Below, one piece after another: positions 7,242-16,200 of a stretch of DNA of 23,043 bases; the first letter of the stretch is position 1, and every line of letters begins with the position of its first letter. The stretch covers positions 1 through 23,043 of the IMG/VR virus record IMGVR_UViG_3300037325_000438. One strand, written 5' to 3'. The notes beneath the pieces were generated by a model that was not told the DNA's origin, ran no database searches, and saw nothing but the letters and a program-made list of their open reading frames with translations. Position numbers and translations under genes: made by a program. The DNA comes from a virus.

Positions 7242-8083
7242 GTTGTCTCTAATACCCAATCATTTTGAGAAAGCCCAAAAAATTCTCTACCGTTTGCTGC
7301 GTAGTAACCCCCAAAGTTAAACGTAGAGGCAGTACTACTCATCCATAACTTAGGGTGAGCTGGGTATACTAGCAAATTGGTAGAATCTGTCCCGGGTGCG
7401 TATGTCCCAGTATTGCCGGTAAAGCACAACTTGACTAATTGCGGTGGGCTGCTAATAGGAGCCACCTGAATACCGGAGAAAGCCTGCAATCCCAACTCCG
7501 GATTTTGAACTACTCCTCTTCGTAATGTAGCCCTTGCTACAAACCCTACCCATCTATTGTTTGTATCCTTGAATAAAGCTATACAGTCTCGGTAGCTTGT
7601 GGAGTTAGCCATATTCCAGCCAAGAATAAAAAATTCTTGATTTGCATCAGCGGAAGAAGCAATTATAAATTCAGCCTGCCCTCCCGAAATGTACCAGCCC
7701 AGGCTCGCTTCAGCAACAAGGACCCCCGTTATAGCCCCATACCCGTCATTAATTGAGTTATCTGTCCAACCACCTTGAGGGAAAAGGTCGCATCTTGCCC
7801 CGGATGTTGTATTACCTGATGCAATTTGATTAGCAAAGTGGAGCATGAAGCCAGGGCCAACACCATCAGTCAGCCTAACCACCCAACCTCTACGGGTTCC
7901 TGTGGATGAGGCAATATCCCTCATTACGGTAATTTGTTTGGCGGAGTTACCAGCATTAGAATTTACGGCAGCTACCCAAGCTTTTAGTTTTGTGTCAATT
8001 TGCATCGGGGCATTAGCCGCAGCATTTGAGTTCCAATTGTAGTTCAACGTTGTAAAGTTTTGATATTCGATAACTACGGGCAT
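7238..8083 (-). CDS. Putative tail fibre / virion protein, 281 aa
   Basis: A 281-residue protein with a short N-terminal strand (MPVVIEYQNFTTLNYNW) followed by alternating beta strands rich in Asn, Ser, Gly and aromatic residues. Examples are GWVVRLTDGVGPGFMLHF, AEFIIASSADANQEFFILGW and NRWVGFVARATLRRG. There is no signal peptide, TM segment or catalytic motif. Two or three Cys are scattered (around residues 98, 168 and 220). Its ATG overlaps the upstream stop as TAATG (1 nt shared) and its stop overlaps the next start as ATGA, so it sits in a tightly coupled set. A fibre head, lectin-like domain or host-range protein fits the composition. I cannot name a family. Confidence 0.62.
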   Translation of the reverse strand: MPVVIEYQNFTTLNYNWNSNAAANAPMQIDTKLKAWVAAVNSNAGNSAKQITVMRDIASSTGTRRGWVVRLTDGVGPGFMLHFANQIASGNTTSGARCDLFPQGGWTDNSINDGYGAITGVLVAEASLGWYISGGQAEFIIASSADANQEFFILGWNMANSTSYRDCIALFKDTNNRWVGFVARATLRRGVVQNPELGLQAFSGIQVAPISSPPQLVKLCFTGNTGTYAPGTDSTNLLVYPAHPKLWMSSTASTFNFGGYYAANGREFFGLSQNDWVLETT

Positions 8084-8529
8084 TAGTTAAACCTCGTTCC
8101 TTTAATAGTTACATCTATATTTTGTGTGGAATCTCCTGTATTCTGCACTCTAAAGAATACATTAGCGGGGGCCCAATAGCCTACGGCGGGAGTGATAAAA
8201 ATCTCGGTTGCAGACGTTGCGATTAATTCTAACAAAATACCAGACCCCGGTAAAGGGTCCGTAGTTATTGTCCTATCGACATCCGCAGTTCTATTAGCCG
8301 CAGAAGTGTAGGCAACAAGCCAACAAGGCTGAGTCACTACAACTGAAGTAAATAACCCAGACTTACCCAAGTTAAAGTTAAAGTTGCTAAAAGCGAAAGA
8401 CCCTAAAGATGCCACTGACTCAAGATTCTCAAAAGTCGGGCCTGTTACATTCAATTGTTCTATCGCCAAGTTTAGTTTAGCTCTTACGCTAGAACCTAAT
8501 TCGATGTTACTAATTGTGCTTATTGGCAT
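8083..8529 (-). CDS. Small virion-associated protein, 148 aa
   Basis: Starts at ATG 8529; a TTG two codons upstream (8535) is possible but less attractive, and GGAT about 11 nt ahead may be the ribosome-binding site. The N-terminal IELGSSVRAKLNLAIEQLN (from about residue 11) is a helix with the 'R-x-KLN-x-x-I' pattern often seen at the start of small phage structural proteins. The rest is probably a beta sandwich (ILLELIATSATEIFITPAVG and VFFRVQNTGDSTQNIDVTIK), in the style of a capsid or tail decoration domain. No signal peptide or TM segment. It follows the Gly-x-Gly fibre gene and its possible readthrough tail, and shares TAATG with the following gene. Structural role inferred from context. 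Confidence 0.6.
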   Translation of the reverse strand: MPISTISNIELGSSVRAKLNLAIEQLNVTGPTFENLESVASLGSFAFSNFNFNLGKSGLFTSVVVTQPCWLVAYTSAANRTADVDRTITTDPLPGSGILLELIATSATEIFITPAVGYWAPANVFFRVQNTGDSTQNIDVTIKGTRFN

Positions 8530-8570
8530 ATCCAATTAATCCAAATACTATAGTTATTATAGGGTAAACG

Positions 8571-8639
8571 TTAGCCATCATTCCAAGCTGAATCATCCTC
8601 CCAGTTAGCTAGGTCATTCCAAGAACCCGATTCCAAAAG
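8571..8639 (-). other. Possible UGA-readthrough extension with three W-N-D hexapeptides
   Basis: Directly after the UGA stop (8642-8640) of the 376-aa fibre gene the same frame continues for 22 codons to TAA at 8571-8573. The peptide contains three tandem hexapeptides, SGSWND/LANWED/DSAWND, with Trp exactly every six residues. Such order is unlikely in random non-coding DNA. The stop is followed by C, the base known to favour UGA readthrough. No start codon with a ribosome-binding site makes this a separate gene. Alternatives are a recent nonsense mutation that shortened the gene, a sequencing error at the UGA, or chance. Confidence 0.4.
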
Positions 8640-9770
8640 TCAGTTAGTGATATGACCAGTTCCCACAAGCTCTATGGGGCTAGTCAAGTCTCCACTTCCC
8701 GACACAGGAATAAAGCCTGTTCCGGTGACCTCGACGTTATTAAGCGGTAAGCTTCCTGTACCTATATTCAAAGAGGAACCAAGACCAGTTGCACTTGGAC
8801 TCAAGGTTGCCAAAGAACCTCCTCCTAGCATGACTCGATTATTAGCTCCTTCCCCAACCAGACTAATAATTGGCGTGGCTAGTAGGCCCGAACCAAGTCT
8901 AATTGCGCCTGCTAATCCGCTTCCAAACAATGCTCCGTTAACAGGAGTTAGGTTTCCTGAACCCTTTGAAATCCGTACTAGTCTGCCTTGGCCCGAAAAC
9001 AAAACAGGTCTGATAAAAATCTGGCTCTGACTAACCGTCTCGATAAAGTAGTTACCTAGAGCCCCAATAGTAAAAAATAGATCGCCTGAAGTATTTACTA
9101 AGTTACTTTCTTCTAAAATATTGGAGTAAGTAAAACCTTGTCCTTTATGTGTGAAGTAGGTTACAAACGAGATGCCGAGCCCCGTCTTGGAAAAGAAACT
9201 AACCTCGTTAGCCTGAACAGTTGGGTTTGGATACTCCATGTCTAGAGTAATTGTAGCGAGGGAACCAACTCTTGGAATACAAGATTTAGACTCACTAAGA
9301 ATAGTGACAACTCCGTTGGTTTGAACGAAAGCTGACTGTAGCCCTCCCGAAGAGATTGCGGTAACAGGAAACTCAAAGTAGCCAAAGTCAAACGAGTTAG
9401 TAACGGTAACCGTTATTTTTTGAGTGTAAGTTCTCTTACCTAAATTAGAAATAGCGTAGGTGTTTCCGTCTCTCCAAAAATAAGTATTGTTACCTAAATT
9501 ATTTACAGATAGAACTCGGGTTAACCCCGTAATACTCCATTCACCAAGAAGGGTGAAGAGATAAGCCTCTACTACCGGAGTTAATACCGTAGTCGTGTCC
9601 TCGACTACAACCGGGCTATCAAAGACTAAAGCTGGAGCCGGGTCATTTCTCGCTAGGCCTGGTTTAACCTTAAAGAACGGGCACGCTAAGTTTAGATCCC
9701 CAATATCCGTAAGACGAAGATTTGAGGAAGAAGCCGCCAAGCTAATTGTTCTGTTAATATTCCAGGTCAT
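8640..9770 (-). CDS. Gly-x-Gly repeat tail fibre / adhesin protein, 376 aa
   Basis: A 376-residue protein. Residues 1-250 are beta-rich without a recognisable domain (TQKITVTVTNSFDFGYFEFP and others). From residue 260 a repeat region begins in which Gly-x-Gly turns recur at 260, 270, 283, 293, 306, 316, 329, 337, 350, 358 and 370, ten short and long segments alternating. This looks like a beta-solenoid or interleaved trimeric beta fibre, as in phage adhesins built on glycine turns. No signal peptide or TM segment. The ATG at 9770 is 1 nt past the upstream stop. The gene ends in UGA, followed in frame by a Trp-rich extension (separate entry). A host-range fibre or tip adhesin is likely; the exact partner is unknown. 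Confidence 0.68.
   Translation of the reverse strand: MTWNINRTISLAASSSNLRLTDIGDLNLACPFFKVKPGLARNDPAPALVFDSPVVVEDTTTVLTPVVEAYLFTLLGEWSITGLTRVLSVNNLGNNTYFWRDGNTYAISNLGKRTYTQKITVTVTNSFDFGYFEFPVTAISSGGLQSAFVQTNGVVTILSESKSCIPRVGSLATITLDMEYPNPTVQANEVSFFSKTGLGISFVTYFTHKGQGFTYSNILEESNLVNTSGDLFFTIGALGNYFIETVSQSQIFIRPVLFSGQGRLVRISKGSGNLTPVNGALFGSGLAGAIRLGSGLLATPIISLVGEGANNRVMLGGGSLATLSPSATGLGSSLNIGTGSLPLNNVEVTGTGFIPVSGSGDLTSPIELVGTGHITN
8655..8993 (-). repeat. Coding repeat: alternating Gly-x-Gly turns (11 copies)
   Basis: The last 117 codons of the 376-aa fibre gene encode eleven Gly-x-Gly tripeptides spaced 10, 13, 10, 13, 10, 13, 8, 13, 8 and 12 residues apart. The basic unit is therefore a pair of segments of about 23 residues, shrinking to 21 at the end. 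The residues between are hydrophobic and polar in alternation, typical of short beta strands. The DNA itself is not obviously repeated, so the unit is old and kept by selection on the protein. Confidence 0.75.
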
Positions 9771-9771
9771 A

Positions 9772-10236
9772 CTAAAACCACTTGGGGTCAGGCGAAACTA
9801 TTCTTAGCTCTACCGTATCGAATACCTCAGTCGGGTTAGGCTCAAAGTTTCGAAAGAGAGAAACAGGGGCTTTAATAGGGGGCTGAATATAGAGACTGTT
9901 TAACTCCGTTCCCTTATAGTATAAAGCCAAGCTACCCCGACCCGTAGTTCTAACATTATTCAGAAAGTCGGTCCTTGCAAAATTGGTGATAATAGTTAAG
10001 TCTGCTTGAGTAACCGCGTAGAGAGTTATGTTGAACTCGGTCATGCTGGCGCTGATATCACGGGTAAAACTTTGGTACTTGATAGTAATTGATTTACCTG
10101 CATCCGCTTGTTCCACCTGAATATCGTCAGGGCCAAGAGCAAAGATTAATTCAGGGTTTACTGGAAAGATAAGGGCTTGTTGTAGCCCGTAACCTTGGCA
10201 AATTTGTGAGTAGTAAGGAGGCGGTTGAAGGGGCAT
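9772..10236 (-). CDS. Distal-tail-like minor tail protein, 154 aa
   Basis: A 154-residue protein directly downstream of the tape-measure gene (stop and start 2 nt apart). The sequence has a beta-rich body (KSITIKYQSFTRDISASMTEFNITLYAV) and a C-terminal strand pair (TVELRIVSPDPKWF). This size and place are those of the phage protein that caps the tube end and connects to the hub (Dit or gpM/gpL-like). No diagnostic motif is seen, so the assignment rests on gene order. The ATG at 10236 is supported by tight spacing to the tape-measure stop; the next gene begins 1 nt after its stop. No TM segment, two Cys at most. Confidence 0.55.
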   Translation of the reverse strand: MPLQPPPYYSQICQGYGLQQALIFPVNPELIFALGPDDIQVEQADAGKSITIKYQSFTRDISASMTEFNITLYAVTQADLTIITNFARTDFLNNVRTTGRGSLALYYKGTELNSLYIQPPIKAPVSLFRNFEPNPTEVFDTVELRIVSPDPKWF

Positions 10237-10238
10237 GG

Positions 10239-13200
10239 TTACTTGTTTTTATTTATGGAGTAGTCAAACAGCTGGTTTAGACCCGTATAGATAGCTTCTG
10301 AGGCAGCTTTCTGTAGTTCGTCCTTATCTAGTTTACCAGCATCTCCCGAAACCTCGAGAGTAACTTTAATCTCCCCAGACACCGCTGGTTGTTGATTTTG
10401 ACGAGAAGTCCCCTCTCCCCCAACAAACCCTCGGGCACTTGGCATTCCTCCGGTGTTAGCCGAAACGTTAGGAACTCCCCCAGCGTACAGCGTGTTTCGA
10501 AATTGACCTTGCCCCACGCCGAAGTTATTAACTGTGGGCTGAAAGAACTCGCTCTGCATATCTCGAGCTTCCCCCAGAAACTCCCGGCTTAACTGACGGT
10601 CATCCCCTCGTCTTCGAGTAGTTTGAGCAACGGCTAATCTTTGGGTATCCATTTCCTGACTTTGCTTTTGCTCAAACATCTCTTCTTCAGTTCCCGCCAA
10701 TTGCCGAGTAAGACTGAGGTTTCCTTGGTTTAACTCTAAGGTCTGTTGAGCCGCACTAACACTTAGGTCGGCAGCCTGTACAGCCAAAGCAGCAGCGCTC
10801 TTCTCTTCATCGGTAGCATCCTTGCGGGCATTAGTTCTTGCCGCCTCAGCGCGAGCCGTAGCAGCCTCAGATTGAGCTCTTATGATAGCGATTTGGCCTT
10901 CAATAACTGACCGTTCAGCCGCCAACTCTTTTTGAAGTTGCTGAATCTCAAAGACCTTTCTTTCCATTTCTTGTTGCTTGAGAAGGTTATCGAGTTTAGC
11001 TCTTTCTCTTTCTCTCTCAATTCGCTGCTTTCTTCTCTCGTTACGTTCTCCCTGGATAGCCAGATTGTACATAGCGTCGACACTAGAGGCTCTAGAATTG
11101 ACAAGCTCTTGCTGCTTCTGGATAATCGTAGTTTGTTGGTTTAGCAGTTGGGTCTGCTTCTCCAGCCCCTGAATTTGCTGATTTGCACTAAGCTCGGTAG
11201 CTTGCTGATTCAGTTTAATTTGACTAATTTGCTTATCATAACCCGCAATAATTTCATTCTGCTTAGCTAGTTCCACATCAATAGCCGCAGTGTCTTTAGC
11301 CGCAGCTTGTCGGTTTTGAATAGCTGTCATTTGGTCTTTAGCAATTTGCTCGTTCTGTGTTTGAGATTTACCGTTTAAGGTAATCTGATCCTCAATCAGA
11401 GCATTCTGAGTATCAATAGAGGCAATCTGTTGTTTTAGGCCCAGCTTTTCCTGCTCGGTTAGTTTGTTCTCCTCAGAATTTAACAGCTGTCTCTCAAGGA
11501 TTGCCTTATTTCGTAGTCCCTCTAGCTTGCCAAGATTAAGTTGAATACCCTCTTGTTCTAAAGCAATCTCCGTAAGGTTCTGTTGAATCTTAGCATTGGC
11601 AATTTCAAAACCCTGTTCGGCCTCTAGGGTTACCAATCGTTTCTCGGCTATGTCTGTTTGAATACCAGCTTTCTCAACAATATCTCCCGTAACCTTAAGT
11701 TTGTTGGAAAGGAGAGTTGTCTCTAACTCGATAATCGATTTACTAAGGTCTTGCTTGGACTGCTCAGCTTTCTGTAAGTCCGCAACGGTCTTTTGATAAA
11801 TGGTGAACTCATTAAGCTGTTTTTCGTAAGCGGCTTTAGTATAGAAGTCAGTTTGCTCAAGATAAGTCTTGTACAAATCAAGCTCTTGCTGAAGCTGAGT
11901 TTGCTTATTCTTAAAAGAGTTTAAGCTTGCCTGATTTTGAGCTTCGAGCAGGGCTGCTTGGGCCGCTCTATACTGAGAAGTATCTTGTCCGTAAAGTCGG
12001 GCAGTCCTAGCTAACTGGTCTTTTCTAATCTGAATAAGGTTTTCATCAATAACCTCTTGTTCCACAGCTCTTTTCTTTGTTGCTTCAAGACCGGTAAGTC
12101 CTCTATTCTGCTCAAGAACGTCAATCTCTTTAAGAGTACGCTGATTAGAGGCAACCTCTCTTACCCCATATTTTTCTATATCGTCAATACGACGTTGCAT
12201 ATAGGCCGACCACTCAGCGGGGCTATAAATATCTTTAAGGGTAGCTTCAACTCCTCCAGCTGTGATTTCAAGGTTATCGATAATTTCAGTTTTAAGCTTA
12301 TCGGCCATATCCGTATCGATAGTTCCAGCTTCAAGAGCCGCCTCAATTTGCTCTTCAAACTTCCGCACACTGTTTTGTACCTCGTCGACGGTGGCGGGGT
12401 TGCCTGGATCAGCGGTTCTAGCAGCAACGGTAAAGACGTTTTGTAAGCTAGACCCGAGGGCTGCCCCTGCTTGTCTTTGAGCAGCGCTAGTTAGATTAAG
12501 GGTTTCTCCTAAGTCAAACTCACTTTCTTCGATGTCTCCAAAACTATTTTTAAGCTCCTTAACTTGAAAGCCTAGTAAGTCCTTAAACTTAGCTCCGGCT
12601 TCTTCATTTAAGCCCTCAGTCATTTGCTCAAATCGGTCTTTGATAGTTGCCGTATTTTTAGCAGCAGCGTTAACCTCAAGAGTGGCTCCAATAGTGTTAA
12701 TAGACTCTCTATACTTAATCGCTCTATTTCGGTTCTGCTCTAAGAGAATCTGCTGCTGTTCTAAGCTAGCAATTTCCTGCTCAGCCTGCTCTTTAAGAAC
12801 AGGGTTTTCCATGAGCTTAGCATTACCTTCCATCTCCTCTCGCTGCTTATTAATGGAGTCTTGGAGAGTCGCATACTGCTGGTCGTAGAACTCTTTATCC
12901 GCCGCCGTAGCCTCTTGAAGTTCATCGGCTCTTAAAGCCCGTCTTTCTTCAGTTGCTTTTTGTAGTAAAGCTTGAGCTTCGGGAGTAACAAATCCTCCAT
13001 TACTCCACAAACTGGAAGAACGAGTAGTTTCATCAACAAGCTCTTGGTTAGCTCGCTGCATTTCGGTCATAGCTTCTCGATAAGGAGCCTCAATATTAAG
13101 CTGGATTGTCTCTCTCCAAAAGTTTCCAACTTGGCGGATGACGTTCTTAGTATTTTTTCCCCAGTTACCAGCGGCCTCGCCAGATTTTTCGAAGGCTCTT

Positions 13201-16200
13201 CCAATAATCGGAATGCCCGTAGCGAAGTCTTTAATTCTTTGAAAGGTCTCGGGAAAGAGGTTCCCGATTCTATTCAAAACAGCCTTGATAGACCCAAAAA
13301 TAATATCCATGGGTTTTAGAAAGACGTTAACTAAGCCTCCCATTAGCAGTTCCGCCGCAGAGATGAGGGGCCCCCAGAAGCTTCGAATAAATTCCTTCTC
13401 GGGAATAGCCGCAGCTAGTAGTTTCTCTTTTTCTTCCCTGATTCTTTCGATCTCTTTATCTTCATTCGACATTCTTGAGTCGTCAAGTCTAGAGGCGTTA
13501 GCATCGGTTTGAGCTTCTCTATACTCCTTTAAAAGGCCAATCTGCTCTCTCAGGGCCTCACTATTTTCTTCAATTCTTTTTCCAGCTCTTCCGTAAGCGC
13601 TTGTCCACCGGGTAATCCCTGGAATAAGAGTTTCAATTAAAGACTTAAGAAGTAGAAAAGCAGCTACGGCAGCAAGCACCGCAACGGTAATTGGCCCGAA
13701 GGCTGTCCAGAGAAGTCCCAGGGCTCCCGTTAGTATTCCCAGACTAAGAGTAAAGAAGTTTGTCGAAGTTGCCGCAATTCCCGTAACTTTTGTATAGATA
13801 GACTTAGCAAGAATGTTAAGTTTGAACCCACCGGTGTTTCCTTTTACCGCAACACTATTAGCCCCAGTCGCAGCTGTCGAAGCTTTTGTAGCCCCAATTT
13901 GCAAACCAAAGACTTTACCGTTATGGGACTGCATACGGGTGAGATCAGCAAAGCTGCCCGTTAAAACTTTGTTGGTCTTAGCGAGAATTCCTTTCTGCCC
14001 AACGTTTAGCCTCATTTGGTCGAGAACGCCTTTAAAGCTATCTTTGCTCTTAAGGTTTATTCCTTGGAGGCTCTCTTGGGTTTTCTTTAGACCGGCAGCA
14101 TTTTCCTTAAAGGTAGCAAAAACCCCCTGGGCAATCTGGGCCGTGTCATCAAGAGTTCCTGTGTCAACACCAACCGAGCTTAGCCCGGTATAAAGAAGAC
14201 CTTTCGCCCCTTGCTTAATGTCGGCGACCCCTTGACCGGCTTTTTTATCGAGACCCCCGGCCTGAGTATCGGCAATAGTCTCATCAATAGTCTTTTTAAC
14301 ACCGGTCACTCCGTCAGTAACAGTATCTTTAACCTGCTGAAGTCTCTGGTCAAAGGTGTCTTTAACCGCTACCATGTTATCGTCTACGTTTTTCGTAAAC
14401 GTATCAGTGCTAAGTTTGTTAAGCTCTTTTTCGATCTCTTGTAAATACTGAACTGCGGCAGATTTAGTTACGTCAACGTTAGTATCTGTTGTGACAGCAT
14501 TTTCAACGGCGGCTATAACTTGAACAACTCTACTCTCAATACCGTCGAGATTACTTTTTAGTTTAGCTTGTAGACTTTCATCACCGATAGAGGCAATACG
14601 AGTATTTATCGTTACAATTTTAGCAGCAAGTCGATCTTCAAGGTTGTTGTTAAATTGGTAGTTGCTGAGTCTATCTAACCGGGTAGTTGCTCCATCAACA
14701 AATGCCCCAATCTTCTCTTCCAGGGCGTTTTCATCAAACTGGTCAATTCCAGCTTTTTGCTGTAATTCGGTTATTAGAGTTTTTAGCTTTGCTCTAAGAG
14801 TTGTTCCTTTTTGGTCGACTGTCATTATCGAGTTGGTGAGAGTCTCTTCTAACTCAACCTCAATAGTACGATACCCGTCAGCGTCTACTGGGATATCGAA
14901 GGTCGACTCAAAGCCTGTCTTGATCTCTCCTCTTAGAGAGTCAAAAGCCCCTCGGATTGAAGCACCTTCCGAGATGGAAGAGAGAACCCCATCAATCTGA
15001 CGCTCAATAGCTTCGGTAATTCCGGTAGAGTTAATGTCTTGTCCTAACTCTCCCATCTTTTGACCAAAAGTATCTACAAACACTCCCGCTGTGGCGTACA
15101 GCTTTTGAGCTTTTTGCTTAAAGGTAAGGTTAGTATCTTCTAGACTTTCGGCAATATCCTCTTCCAAACGATCAAGAGCTGGAAGAAGAATAGGTCTATC
15201 AGCCTCTTTAACAATGTCCTGGGTCTGGTTGCGAATTTCCGTAGCAACCTTTCTAAGGTTAATCTTCTCGGAGACACTGTTAATTTCATTAATATTTCGT
15301 TTAATAGAGTCGACAATAACAGAAGTGGGCTTGGTAAGGGCTTCTTTAAGTTTGGCAGCTTCTGGCCCAGAAAGGTCGGCTGCGATACTATTAAACGATC
15401 CCTCTAGCGCTTGACCTAAACGATCAAAGCTTCCTGTCATATCTTCGTTATCAAAGTTCTGAAGTTCAAACTCTAGTTTAGCCTTTAAAATTGCGGCTTC
15501 TTCAGGAGCACCAGCGTCACTAAAAGCTTGTGCCATAAGATTTAGCTGATTACCAATAATGGTATTTGTCTTAAGGAGTTGCGCTTGGATATACGCGGAG
15601 TCTAAACCTTCAAGAACTTTATCAAATTCACCACGCGCTTTATTGGCGACTTCGCTTGTATCAAAGTCTAATCGCTCAAATCCTTGGCTTACTGTTGTTT
15701 TTAACTTTAAGAATTCAGTTTCGGTTAGGGCAGTAACGTTAGATAGCCCTTTCTGTAAGCCTTGAGACAAAGCTATATAAGAGGAGGGACTCTTAGCGGC
15801 AACCCCAAGGCCGTCCATACTGGCATTAAAGATCTGGAGCATCTGGTCTCCATTAGCTTTAAAGTAGATATTGGCTTTAGCTAAGTTCTCCTGAATCCCT
15901 TTTGAAAATAGTTCTAGCCCACTACTTGTTTTAAGAGGAGTTTCAATACTCGAAACCAGACTTAGAACCGTAGCTCTTAGTTTCTGTAACTCGGGTTTTG
16001 CTTCGGCATCGGCTTCTTTAAACGCTTCGGCAAAGTACCGGGTAAAAAATGCCTGTCTTCGAGCAAAAGGCACTGTGGTATCAGAAAGAAGGGTATTAAT
16101 CGCCTGCTCTAGCTTAGGCGCGACCTTTTGTACAGACTCTGGTAAAGCCTGTAAACTTACACTTAACGCTTCGCCTAAGGCTTCTCGTCTTTTTATAAAC

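Noticed and set aside
8674-9030. Rightward 118-codon Pro/Leu-rich frame
   Set aside because: Antisense to the Gly-x-Gly repeat gene; the proline-rich sequence is the mirror of glycine codons.
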